Source: an uncultured Gammaproteobacteria bacterium (GTDB taxonomy: Bacteria; Pseudomonadota; Gammaproteobacteria; Steroidobacterales; UBA11654). From it: a stretch of 64,000 nucleotides of DNA. The stretch lies in contig CACDKD010000003.1 of NCBI GenBank assembly GCA_902553145.1, forward strand, positions 66,168 through 130,167. Direction: 5' to 3'. Below the pieces are notes generated by a model that worked only from the letters and a program-made list of their open reading frames with translations, was not told where the DNA came from and searched no databases. The position numbers and the translations under genes were made by a program. The first letter of the stretch is position 1; each line of letters starts with the position of its first letter. This document shows, in pieces, positions 42,324 through 51,530 of this stretch.

Positions 42324-45300
42324 ATGACTCAGAAAATTACTCGCTATTTCACATTAATAGCTCTTTTAACTATGCCATTGACAGCAATTTCGCAAGAAGA
42401 TTCAGTCGAATCAAATAACATTGAAGAGATCACTGTTACAGGCTCACAAATCAAAGGCGCCAAAATCACTGGCGCTTTACCAGTATCTGTTCTTGATTTC
42501 CAAGACGTAGAGGCACTAGGAGTAGATTCAGGTGATGAACTCCTTGAGAACGTTGTTGAGAATGGAATGAACTTCTTTAACGAAGCTGAAAATGCTTCGG
42601 GTGGAGTCAACTCATCTCGTGGTGATGTCGGGGCTTATAACCTTAGAAATATGGGTGTCGGTAATACACTTACTCTCCTAAACGGAAGAAGAATGGTTAA
42701 TTCACCAGGATATCAAACCGAATTGTTGGGCGGAGACTATGTACCCACAGTCAGTGTTAATACAAACCTGGTTCCTGTTTGGGGAATAGACAGACTCGAG
42801 ATTCTTCGAGATGGTGCTTCTGCAATTTATGGTGCCGATGCAGTTTCAGGGGTTGTTAACAATGTGCTTCAAACAGATTACGAAGGATTTCAATTTAGGA
42901 CAAAAATGGGATGGTACGAACATTTTGGTGCTAACGACAAAACCTTCACTGCCAAGTGGGGAACCAACTTCAATGATGATAAAGGCAATGTCAGTGTCTT
43001 TGTTGACTTTTATGATCGTGACAATATCAATTCATCCGAGGACCCTAGGTGGGGCAATGGAGATCATAGAATGTGGACCACTTGCGACCTTCCTGACGGA
43101 GTGGAAGCAGAAGGCAGATGTTTAGAAGACGGCAATCCTTGGTCAAATAACTCTTCATTTAGAAATAACAGTGCGAACAGCTTGTATGGACAGTTTGACA
43201 TGGTTACTTCTAAGGAGCATGGAAGCAGTAATCCATTGAATCATGTCTTCACAGACAGCAATGGTGAGTTTGAAGTTTTCCCATTGGGCGATCCGAGATG
43301 CAGTAATCGATCAAGCCAAGGCGGTCAAGTTTTTGATACGGGTTATGGAACATGTATTGCTCAAGATGGAAACGGAACAGAAAGATACAATCTTTGGGGC
43401 AACACGGATGTTCGATCCGATATGCGAAGAAGCAATATCTTTGTTTATATAAACAATGAACTTGCAAATGGCTTGGAATCTTTCACAGAGATTGGCTTTT
43501 ATAATTCCGATTCATTTTTGATCAGACATCCTTCATATGCTTTCAGTTCAGTTAAGCATAGAGTTGGAGCAGATAACTATTATTTGAATCAAATGTCTTT
43601 TACCGATGCTGATGGAAACACGCTTGATTTCAAAGGATATCAACTCTACATCGATAATTATCGTTATGCAGAAAGAATGAGACATGTAAATGTCGACAAA
43701 CAAACTTACAGGTTGCTTCAAGGCTTTAGAGGCGAAGTTGATGATTGGGATTGGGAAGCAGCTTTGCTTTACTCAAAAGCAACATCTGACGACGTAACAA
43801 GCAATCGGGTTTCTAATACGCTTCTAAAAGAAGCACTTAACGATCCGACTCCAGCAGCTTACAACCCATTCAGTGCAGGCGTAAATAGCAACGTCGAGAG
43901 AATACTCGTTGATGTTTACAGAAAAGGTTCTAGTTCGCTTTCGATGATGGATTTCAAAGTTTCCAATGGAAACTTTATGGACTTGTCAGCAGGACCTATG
44001 GGCGTTATGTTCGGTATCGAAGTTAGAAGAGAGCAGATCGTTGATGATCGTGATCCAAGATTGGATGGAACAATAACTTATGTCGATTATGAAAACGACA
44101 CCTATCCTGAGATTGGCGATGTAGTAAACTCATCTCCAACTGGAGACGTCAGTGGCGAAAGAAATACACTTTCACTATTTACAGAAGCTCAAATACCTCT
44201 TGCTGAAAATGTGAATGCACAGCTTGCACTCAGGTATGAGAATATGTCTGACGTGGAAGATTCGTTGGTCAGTAAGTTAGCAATTGGTTGGGAGATTTCG
44301 GATTCAGTGCTATTTAGAGCTTCTGCTTCAACCTCATTCAGAGCACCTAATATTGTGCAGATCAATGAGAAAATTGTTGTAAGAAGTGGCACACGTTATG
44401 ACTGGGCGATGTACAGACTAGAACAGCTCGCTGGTTTGGATAGCGATGACTTAGACTCTAGATCGTCGCAACAACGACAGGCAACGGGTGCTGACGGACT
44501 TCTTCCTGAAGAATCGGATAACTACTCAGTTGGTTTTGTGATCACACCGGCAAACATCGATGGTTTGACAATCACCGCTGATTACTGGTCGATCGACAAA
44601 GAAAACACAATTGGACTGTTTGGTAGAGAAAACCACACTGTGCAAGATATGCTTCTAAGAATTGCGAATGGCAATAACAATTGCGATACGTTTGGTGGGC
44701 ACGGAGTCATTGAGAGAAGTGCACCAGATGCTGATCAGATTGCTGCTGCAAATGCTGCGGGTATTTGTCCGTTTGGAAATGTGAACTACGTGGCAGACAA
44801 CTACCTCAATTTAGCGGATAGAAAGATTGAAGGATTTGATCTCGGTGTATATTACAATTTTGATACCGATGTTGGCGACTTCAGTATTCGTTATATTGGA
44901 AGCTTTATAGATACGTTCGAGCAGGAGCCAGGCGGAGTCTTTGCTGACATGGCGGCGAGAAAAGCTAACGGCGATATTCCTGCAGATATTCCACTAGGAG
45001 GGTTTGGTGATCTTCTATTGATGGATGGTAATTATGACAACAAACATACGTTTCGTGCTTCATATAGAAGTGGACCATTTGGAGCAAACTTAACTGCTCT
45101 AAAAAAAGGTGAATTCTATCAAAATAGTTTGACTAGACCTGATGGAACCAAATTTATGATTGATTCAATGATGACAATGGACTTGAGTTTTGATTATAGA
45201 TTTGATCTTGATACACCAGGAGTAACAGCAAGAGTCCGTTTCGCGATTAAAAACTTTACGGACGAACGTGCTCCATTGGCAGACCGATATTACGGTTATT

Positions 45301-45362
45301 TTGCTGATGCTCATCAAGACTATGGCCGAAACTATTACTTAGATCTAAATGTTAAGTTCTAA
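42324..45362 (+). CDS. TonB-dependent outer-membrane receptor
   Basis: A 1012-residue receptor. It has a signal peptide (about 1-24, PLTAISQ-EDS), a TonB-box-like EEITVTGSQI, a plug domain (NLRNMGVGNTLTLLNGRRMVNSPG...VPVWGIDRLEILRDGASAIYGADAVSGVVN) and a long beta-barrel ending in YYLDLNVKF with a C-terminal Phe. No N-terminal signalling (STN) domain. The large size and plug type resemble receptors used by marine gammaproteobacteria for oligomers or peptides rather than siderophores, but the ligand is not evident. Shine-Dalgarno GGGAAAGG; strong terminator downstream. Confidence 0.96.
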   Translation: MTQKITRYFTLIALLTMPLTAISQEDSVESNNIEEITVTGSQIKGAKITGALPVSVLDFQDVEALGVDSGDELLENVVENGMNFFNEAENASGGVNSSRGDVGAYNLRNMGVGNTLTLLNGRRMVNSPGYQTELLGGDYVPTVSVNTNLVPVWGIDRLEILRDGASAIYGADAVSGVVNNVLQTDYEGFQFRTKMGWYEHFGANDKTFTAKWGTNFNDDKGNVSVFVDFYDRDNINSSEDPRWGNGDHRMWTTCDLPDGVEAEGRCLEDGNPWSNNSSFRNNSANSLYGQFDMVTSKEHGSSNPLNHVFTDSNGEFEVFPLGDPRCSNRSSQGGQVFDTGYGTCIAQDGNGTERYNLWGNTDVRSDMRRSNIFVYINNELANGLESFTEIGFYNSDSFLIRHPSYAFSSVKHRVGADNYYLNQMSFTDADGNTLDFKGYQLYIDNYRYAERMRHVNVDKQTYRLLQGFRGEVDDWDWEAALLYSKATSDDVTSNRVSNTLLKEALNDPTPAAYNPFSAGVNSNVERILVDVYRKGSSSLSMMDFKVSNGNFMDLSAGPMGVMFGIEVRREQIVDDRDPRLDGTITYVDYENDTYPEIGDVVNSSPTGDVSGERNTLSLFTEAQIPLAENVNAQLALRYENMSDVEDSLVSKLAIGWEISDSVLFRASASTSFRAPNIVQINEKIVVRSGTRYDWAMYRLEQLAGLDSDDLDSRSSQQRQATGADGLLPEESDNYSVGFVITPANIDGLTITADYWSIDKENTIGLFGRENHTVQDMLLRIANGNNNCDTFGGHGVIERSAPDADQIAAANAAGICPFGNVNYVADNYLNLADRKIEGFDLGVYYNFDTDVGDFSIRYIGSFIDTFEQEPGGVFADMAARKANGDIPADIPLGGFGDLLLMDGNYDNKHTFRASYRSGPFGANLTALKKGEFYQNSLTRPDGTKFMIDSMMTMDLSFDYRFDLDTPGVTARVRFAIKNFTDERAPLADRYYGYFADAHQDYGRNYYLDLNVKF

Positions 45363-45376
45363 GTTTTCAGTACAAT

Positions 45377-45409
45377 AAAAAAAGGGAGCCTCAGGCTCCC
45401 TTTTTTTTT
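45377..45409. terminator. Rho-independent terminator after the TonB receptor gene
   Basis: GGGAGCC and GGCTCCC pair around a TCA loop, flanked by an A-run upstream and nine T downstream (the A/T runs extend the stem). It separates the receptor from the ggt unit and ends 25 bases before the ggt start. Confidence 0.92.
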
Positions 45410-45433
45410 AGATCTTCTATAGACTGAACAAAT

Positions 45434-47185
45434 ATGCTAATTGAACCAATCAATATCAAAAAAATATCTTCATTACTCTTAGTTGCGTTTATTTCGTACT
45501 CGAATACTTTGCATACGCAAACCACTTCTTATATTGATTATCAATCACCATTTCACCCAACCCTATCTGATGGTCCAATGGTTGTTTCACAAAACAAATT
45601 AACTTCTGACGTTGGGATTGAAATTATAAAAAGAGGAGGCAATGCAGTAGATGCTGCAGTGGCTGTTGGATTTTCACTGGCAGTGACCCTTCCCAGAGCT
45701 GGCAATCTTGGCGGCGGCGGGTTTATGTTGATCTATTTTAAAGAACAGAATGAAATCCTTGCAATAGATTATCGTGGACAATCGCCCATGGAACTAGAAG
45801 GCAATCAAATATTTGGAGTAGAGCTTCCAGAGGATTACGAGAAAGTAAATCGGGACATAGTTAGATATGGATACAAAGCTTCGACTGTTCCAGGAACAGT
45901 TTCAGGGTTGTTGCTAGCGCATGCTCAATTTGGAAAGCTTCCACTCGACGAGGTCATGAAGCCAGCGATTGACCAAGCTGTCAACGGCATCAATGTTTCC
46001 TTTGATCTAGAGCAAGCTATTGCGAGCGCTCCTCAATTGTCATGGGATGATGAATCAAGAGGAATTTACTTTAACAATGGCAAGCCTTTACAAGAAGGAT
46101 CTATCATGCAAAGACCCGATCTTGCAAAAACAATGACTCTCATTTCTGAAAATGGCTCAAAGGGTTTCTATGAGGGTGAGGTGGCCAAGAAAATTGTTGA
46201 ATCAATGTCTAACAATGGTGGAAATATCACTATTGAAGATCTTCAAAACTACAAAGCTAGATTTTCACAACCAATAGGGGTCAACTATCGAGGAAATAAG
46301 GTCTATACCCATGGGCCACCTTCAGGAGGGGGTATAGTTTTACTTACTGCACTCAAAGTTTTGGAATATTATGATCTTGGTCAAATAGGAAATAATTCTG
46401 CTCTTACTTATCATTTATTGGCTGAAGCGTTGAGAAGAGGTCACAATAATCGTTCGCATCATGTGGGCGATCCTTCGTTTTATAATGTGCCTTATGATGA
46501 TTTAATGTCAGATGAGAGGATCAGGGAATTTGCAAAGAGCATCAGCTTAAAGAAGGCTTCCAGCGCAAGAGAAATAAAACCACTGGAAATTATTCAAGAA
46601 TCAAAAAATACCACCCATTATTCGATCGTTGATGAAGACGGCAATGCCGTTTCCAATACTTATACATTAGGTTATTCATTTGGATCGGGTGTAACCATAC
46701 CCGGCACCGGAATATTGATGAACAATCAAATGAATAACTTTGCCTACCAGCATGGCAATAAAAAAATTGAGGGCAGAGGAGCAAGCCCTGGCAATAAGTA
46801 TGAACCTGGAAAAAGACCTATGAGCACGATGGCTCCAACAATTGTGTTCGATGAGAATGATAAGCTTTTCTTGATTACAGGATCTCCAGGCGGCAAATTA
46901 ATACCAGCTGCAATACTTAGGCTTGTCACGGGAGTGATTGATTTCGACTTAAATATTGGTGAAGCAACTATGTTGCCTAGGATTCATAAAGACTGGCCAT
47001 ACAGAGGCATCGATTATGAGTCGAACGTTTCATCAGACACGCTGAATCTTTTAAAAAAAATTGGTCATAAAGTAGAACCATCAAAAACCATGGGAAGCAC
47101 ACAAAGCATTCTTATCATAGAAGATAAAAATCATGGTTATTCTGATTTAAGAAGACCAAATGCAGGTGTTTCATATATTGAATAA
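45434..47185 (+). CDS. ggt: Gamma-glutamyltranspeptidase (secreted)
   Basis: A 583-residue N-terminal-nucleophile hydrolase precursor that removes or transfers the gamma-glutamyl group of glutathione and related peptides in the periplasm. A signal peptide (about 1-30) leads to PMVVSQNKLTSDVGIEIIKRGGNAVDAAVAVGFSLAV. The autocleavage site and nucleophile threonine lie in KNTTHYSIVDEDGNAVSNTYTLGYSFGSG; GSPGGKLIPAAIL forms the oxyanion region. Both subunits are encoded. It precedes an amino-acid/dicarboxylate symporter gene, consistent with uptake of released glutamate. Confidence 0.95.
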   Translation: MLIEPINIKKISSLLLVAFISYSNTLHTQTTSYIDYQSPFHPTLSDGPMVVSQNKLTSDVGIEIIKRGGNAVDAAVAVGFSLAVTLPRAGNLGGGGFMLIYFKEQNEILAIDYRGQSPMELEGNQIFGVELPEDYEKVNRDIVRYGYKASTVPGTVSGLLLAHAQFGKLPLDEVMKPAIDQAVNGINVSFDLEQAIASAPQLSWDDESRGIYFNNGKPLQEGSIMQRPDLAKTMTLISENGSKGFYEGEVAKKIVESMSNNGGNITIEDLQNYKARFSQPIGVNYRGNKVYTHGPPSGGGIVLLTALKVLEYYDLGQIGNNSALTYHLLAEALRRGHNNRSHHVGDPSFYNVPYDDLMSDERIREFAKSISLKKASSAREIKPLEIIQESKNTTHYSIVDEDGNAVSNTYTLGYSFGSGVTIPGTGILMNNQMNNFAYQHGNKKIEGRGASPGNKYEPGKRPMSTMAPTIVFDENDKLFLITGSPGGKLIPAAILRLVTGVIDFDLNIGEATMLPRIHKDWPYRGIDYESNVSSDTLNLLKKIGHKVEPSKTMGSTQSILIIEDKNHGYSDLRRPNAGVSYIE

Positions 47186-47217
47186 TTACTTTATTTATTT
47201 GAGTTAGAATTAAGGGC

Positions 47218-48522
47218 ATGAGTATTGAAATTTTATATTGGATAGTTTTGATTGCAGTTTTTGCTGGCCTTGCTTATTTGGGCCGTAATACCAATTTGAA
47301 GTTGTGGGTCAGGGTTGTTGCAGCACTTGTGATTGGAGCGATTTTAGGCTTTATATTTGGAGAAGTGGCTGCTTCATCGAAATGGATTGGTGATCTTTTT
47401 GTCAGGTTTATAAAAATGTTGGTTGTTCCACTGATATTCACCTCATTGGTTGCAGGCGTGGTCTCCATGGGGGATCCGAAAAGGCTTGGATCCATTGGCA
47501 TTAAAACCATTGCCTTATATCTGTTGACCACTCTTTTTGCTATCACTATTGGCTTGATACTGGGGACATTATTCTCTCCCGGTGCTGGCATTGACATAAC
47601 AGGAGTGGATCCATACAGCGCTGTACAATCATCACAAAGCATCGGCGATCGTTTATTTGGAATTGTTCCTCTTAATCCAATTGGTTCACTCGCGGATGGC
47701 GATGTCCTTCCAATCATTTTCTTTTCAATATTGCTTGGTATTGGAATTATATTGGGTGGAAATAAAACCGAAAAGCTTGGCGAAGTTTTCTCATCGGCAG
47801 CTGAAGCCATTTTACAAATTGCTCACCTGGTGATGCAAATGGCACCATTTGGTGTTCTTGCTTTGGTCGCTTGGGTTTCAGGAACAATGGGATTGGCCGC
47901 GCTGCAGAACTTGTTTGTATTAACCATCATTCTCTATGTTGGCTGTATATTGCATATGATCTTGGTGTATGGTGGTTTGATTCGTTTTGGGGCCAGACTG
48001 CCTCTAAAAAACTTTTTCAAAGGAATCTTAGATGCACAAGCAGTTGCTTATTCAACCTCATCAAGTTCTGCAACACTTCCAGTCACGCTCCAATGTGTTG
48101 AGAATAACTTAGGCGTCAAGAAAACAGTCGCATCATCAGTTCTTCCGCTTGGCGCTACTATAAACATGGACGGAACGGCACTTTATCTTGGAGTCGTTGC
48201 ACTCTTTTCTGCACAAATATTTGGAGTACAGCTTGAACTTTCTGATTATCTTTTGATTGCAATGACTGCCACATTGACTTCAATAGGTACTGCAGGCATT
48301 CCATCCGCATCTTTATTTTTATTGGCAACAGTTCTATCTGTCATTGGTATCAGCGATGCTCAGACTGCACTGATTGTAGGATTTGTTTTACCATTTGATC
48401 GAATCCTTGACATGGCTAGAACGGTTGTCAATATAACAGGCGATGCAACCGTATCTATTCTTGTAGCAAAATCAGAGGACGATATTGATGAAGAAGTTTT
48501 TCGTAGTGAAAGCGTAATATAA
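47218..48522 (+). CDS. Dicarboxylate/amino acid:cation symporter (DAACS, GltP/DctA family)
   Basis: A 434-residue glutamate-transporter homologue. The re-entrant hairpin motif STSSSSATLPVTLQCVENNLGV and the sodium/substrate motif GATINMDGTALYLGVVALF are intact, as is PFDRILDMARTVVNITGDA. It imports glutamate, aspartate or C4-dicarboxylates with sodium or protons. It lies 32 bases after ggt on the same strand, so the two likely scavenge gamma-glutamyl compounds together. pyk follows after 22 bases. Confidence 0.95.
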   Translation: MSIEILYWIVLIAVFAGLAYLGRNTNLKLWVRVVAALVIGAILGFIFGEVAASSKWIGDLFVRFIKMLVVPLIFTSLVAGVVSMGDPKRLGSIGIKTIALYLLTTLFAITIGLILGTLFSPGAGIDITGVDPYSAVQSSQSIGDRLFGIVPLNPIGSLADGDVLPIIFFSILLGIGIILGGNKTEKLGEVFSSAAEAILQIAHLVMQMAPFGVLALVAWVSGTMGLAALQNLFVLTIILYVGCILHMILVYGGLIRFGARLPLKNFFKGILDAQAVAYSTSSSSATLPVTLQCVENNLGVKKTVASSVLPLGATINMDGTALYLGVVALFSAQIFGVQLELSDYLLIAMTATLTSIGTAGIPSASLFLLATVLSVIGISDAQTALIVGFVLPFDRILDMARTVVNITGDATVSILVAKSEDDIDEEVFRSESVI

Positions 48523-48544
48523 ATCATAGACAATATTACAGCTT

Positions 48545-49981
48545 ATGAGACGTACAAAAATAATATCCACTTTTGGGCCATCCATTTCTAACCCTAAGAT
48601 CCTAAAGGAAGTTTGTAAATTCTCCGATGTGATTAGAATCAATTTAGCTCATGGCACATGGGATGAGAGTGAAGAATACAATCATAAAAAAAATATTCAT
48701 CTCATTCAGGAAATTTCAAAAGATTTGAATAAACCTGTTGGGATTCAAGTTGATCTTAGAGGCAACAAGATCAGAATCAGCGACTTTAAAAATCATTTTA
48801 TCGAGTTAGAAAATGCCTCCGAAATAGATGTCATCTTTACAGAAGAGCAAAAGACAGATAATCACGAAATCTTCATTGATGCCGATTATTGTTTTTCCAA
48901 GATTGAAGTGGGAGATAAGATCCTACTTGATGACGGTTTGATTCAGTTAATTGTTAACAAGATTGACTCTAAGAATAAGAAACTAAATTGCATCGTTGAA
49001 AACGGCGGTTTACTAAAGAGCAATAAAGGTTTTGAGGTTGAGAATAAGATAATACATCGGTCAGGACTAGGAGAAGAAGACAAAAGGGACATTAAAAAAT
49101 TGGCTGAATTAAACATCGATTGGATTGCTCTTTCTTTTGTGAATGAGGCAAGTGATGTAACACAGGCTAGAGAGGTTCTTGCTCAGATTGGTAGTCCAAT
49201 CAATCTGATTGCAAAAATAGAACGCCTTGAAGCGCTCAAACAACTATTTTGGATTATTAAAGCAAGCGATGGAGTTATGGTTGCAAGAGGTGATCTTGCA
49301 TTAGAATCTGGTCCAGGAGAGCTCACTGGTCTTCAAAAAGACATCATTAAGCAAACCGTCAAAGGAAAAAGAATTGCAATAACCGCTACCCAGATGATGG
49401 AGTCTATGATTTCAAATCCAACACCTACCAGAGCGGAAATGACAGATGTATCCAATGCCGTTTTAGACGGTACCGATGCAGTTATGCTTTCCGCGGAGAC
49501 TGCGATAGGAAAGTTTCCCATAGAGACAGTAGAAGCGATGCACGAAGTTTGTGAAGGCGCAGAGACTTATCAAGAATCCATTACAAAGAATGAAGAGTAT
49601 AAATTTTCCGAAATCAACAATATTGATGAATCCATTGCTATTAGCTCTATGAGCATTGCCAGAAATATGGAAATTAAGGCCATAGTTGCTTTGACAGAAT
49701 CTGGTTCAACAGCATTGATGCTTTCAAGATATCGAACAAATATTCCAATTTATGCCTTTACTAGAAATGAGGATACGCAAAGAAGAGTGAGTCTTTATAG
49801 AGGCGTTATTTCATATCAGTATCCATTTCTAGTCGATAGCATGGCTGAAGTAATTGAGGATGTCAGGAAAGAGCTTGTTGGTTCATCCATACTAAAAACA
49901 GGTGATCTTATAGTCATTACATCGGGTTCACCATTAAGAGTCAGCGGAGGAACAAATTCTCTTCGTTTAATTCATATTTAA
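48545..49981 (+). CDS. pyk: Pyruvate kinase
   Basis: A 478-residue glycolytic enzyme making ATP and pyruvate from phosphoenolpyruvate. It carries STFGPSISNPKILKEVCKFSDVIRINLAHGTWDE at the N-terminus, the catalytic LIAKIERLEAL, MVARGDLALESG and TATQMMESMISNPTPTRAEMTDVSNAVLDGTDAVMLSAETAIGKFP, then the C-terminal alpha/beta domain. Its length and RGDL motif are normal. It is not next to other glycolytic genes here. Confidence 0.96.
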   Translation: MRRTKIISTFGPSISNPKILKEVCKFSDVIRINLAHGTWDESEEYNHKKNIHLIQEISKDLNKPVGIQVDLRGNKIRISDFKNHFIELENASEIDVIFTEEQKTDNHEIFIDADYCFSKIEVGDKILLDDGLIQLIVNKIDSKNKKLNCIVENGGLLKSNKGFEVENKIIHRSGLGEEDKRDIKKLAELNIDWIALSFVNEASDVTQAREVLAQIGSPINLIAKIERLEALKQLFWIIKASDGVMVARGDLALESGPGELTGLQKDIIKQTVKGKRIAITATQMMESMISNPTPTRAEMTDVSNAVLDGTDAVMLSAETAIGKFPIETVEAMHEVCEGAETYQESITKNEEYKFSEINNIDESIAISSMSIARNMEIKAIVALTESGSTALMLSRYRTNIPIYAFTRNEDTQRRVSLYRGVISYQYPFLVDSMAEVIEDVRKELVGSSILKTGDLIVITSGSPLRVSGGTNSLRLIHI

Positions 49982-50039
49982 AATAACATCGAAAGACCTT
50001 TTAGAAGGAAAGCATAAGTAATACAATCTCACTCTCATA

Positions 50040-51518
50040 TTGAGCAATATCGTGAAACAAAAAGTCGGAATCAGTGCAATTACAGCTTATGTCCCTTCAT
50101 ATAGAGTTGGACTGGAAGATTGGTGCAATTGGACTGATAATTCTTGGGATAAGATCAGTAGCATAATTGGTTCAGGCTTTAGAATGCTTGGACCTGATGA
50201 AAGCATTTATACTATGGCAGCAAATGCTGTCCTTGATTTAATCATTGAAAATAAAATTGAACCAAGCCAAATCGGTTTTTTAGCTCTTGGCACTGAATCC
50301 AGTACCGATAATTCTGCCGGGACAATCATCATTAAGGGAATGGTTAATGATGAGCTTAAAAATAGAGGCTTGAGCCCAATATCCAACCAATGTGAAGTTC
50401 CTGAATTTAAACAAGCTTGTTTGTCTGGAATTTATGCACTGAAAAATGCAGTTCGTTATGTCAATTCTGATGCACCTGAGAAAAAAGCAATTGTGGTTTG
50501 TTCAGATATTGCGCTCTATCAGATCGGCTCTTCAGGAGAGCCAACACAGGGGGCAGGAGCAGTTGCCACTCTGATTGAATCTAACCCCAAAATTGCCGAG
50601 GTTAATACTGCATTTTCTGGGAGTTCTTCAGAGTATCGCCAAATAGATTTTAGGAAGCCCATTCAATATCGTGCTGAAAATTTAAATGGACACTCAGCTT
50701 CAGACTTGGACTTGCCTGTATTCAATGGGAAATATTCTGCAAGTTGTTACATAGATGGAACAATCTCAGCCTTGTCTAACATGAGTCTGAATAGGGGGCA
50801 GAGTTTATCCAAATTATTAAATGAAGCAGCTGCTGTGTTTATGCATCGACCTTTTCATAAAATGCCGATGAATGCATTTTCTATTTCATACCTCTATGCA
50901 TTAGCTAATGGCGATGAAGATGACCATCAAGAATTTTATGATTTATTAGCTCAAGCAAATATTCAGCCAGAGGAGATAAAGAAAGAACTAAAAGAAAGGC
51001 CTGATCTAGTCACATTTTTGCAAACTGACATCAACAAGGAGTTGTTTCCAAAAACCAATAAGGCACTTAAATCGTTGAATAGAATAAAGCCATTTAAGGA
51101 CAAGGTATTGTCAAAAATAAAATTAGGGAATGAGCTCACAAAAGAGATGGGCAATATCTATTCCGGCTCTATATTTGCTTGGTTGGCGGCAGGCATTGAG
51201 GATTCAATGAAGAATGGTAAAGATTTGAATGGTAAGGATGGTTTATTGATTGGTTACGGAAGCGGAGATGCTGCCGAGGTTATCCCAATTTCTTTCACCC
51301 AAGACTGCTGTGATAAAGAAAGCAATATCAAATATTCTTCAGCTTTCAGTGAGCCAGTAAATCTGAATCATAAACAATACATCAAATTGAGAACAAATAA
51401 GATTCTTGAAGGTGTTGAGAGCATAAAATCAAAAGGCTTTGTTGTTAGTAAAGTTGGAAAAGAGGAATCCACTGATTTTCAAGATGCAGGAATTGAGTAT
51501 TACGAATATCTTAATTAG
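50040..51518 (+). CDS. Hydroxymethylglutaryl-CoA synthase family protein
   Basis: A 492-residue HMG-CoA synthase homologue that joins acetyl-CoA to acetoacetyl-CoA. Visible sites are the N-terminal GISAITAYVPSYRVGLEDW, the catalytic cysteine in FKQACLSGIYALKNAV, the histidine in FMHRPFHKMPMNAF, and GYGSGDAAEVIPI. It is longer than the ~390-aa bacterial enzymes because of an insert of ~80 residues (GDEDDHQEFYDLLAQANIQPEEIKKELKERPDL...). The start may be TTG at 50040 or GTG at 50052. No other mevalonate-pathway gene is in the window. Confidence 0.85.
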   Translation: MSNIVKQKVGISAITAYVPSYRVGLEDWCNWTDNSWDKISSIIGSGFRMLGPDESIYTMAANAVLDLIIENKIEPSQIGFLALGTESSTDNSAGTIIIKGMVNDELKNRGLSPISNQCEVPEFKQACLSGIYALKNAVRYVNSDAPEKKAIVVCSDIALYQIGSSGEPTQGAGAVATLIESNPKIAEVNTAFSGSSSEYRQIDFRKPIQYRAENLNGHSASDLDLPVFNGKYSASCYIDGTISALSNMSLNRGQSLSKLLNEAAAVFMHRPFHKMPMNAFSISYLYALANGDEDDHQEFYDLLAQANIQPEEIKKELKERPDLVTFLQTDINKELFPKTNKALKSLNRIKPFKDKVLSKIKLGNELTKEMGNIYSGSIFAWLAAGIEDSMKNGKDLNGKDGLLIGYGSGDAAEVIPISFTQDCCDKESNIKYSSAFSEPVNLNHKQYIKLRTNKILEGVESIKSKGFVVSKVGKEESTDFQDAGIEYYEYLN

Positions 51519-51530
51519 TTCTTATTCTAT

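Noticed and set aside
47274-47810. 178-aa minus-strand ORF
   Set aside because: Antisense to the DAACS symporter gene; proline/serine/threonine-rich composition typical of the complement of a hydrophobic protein.
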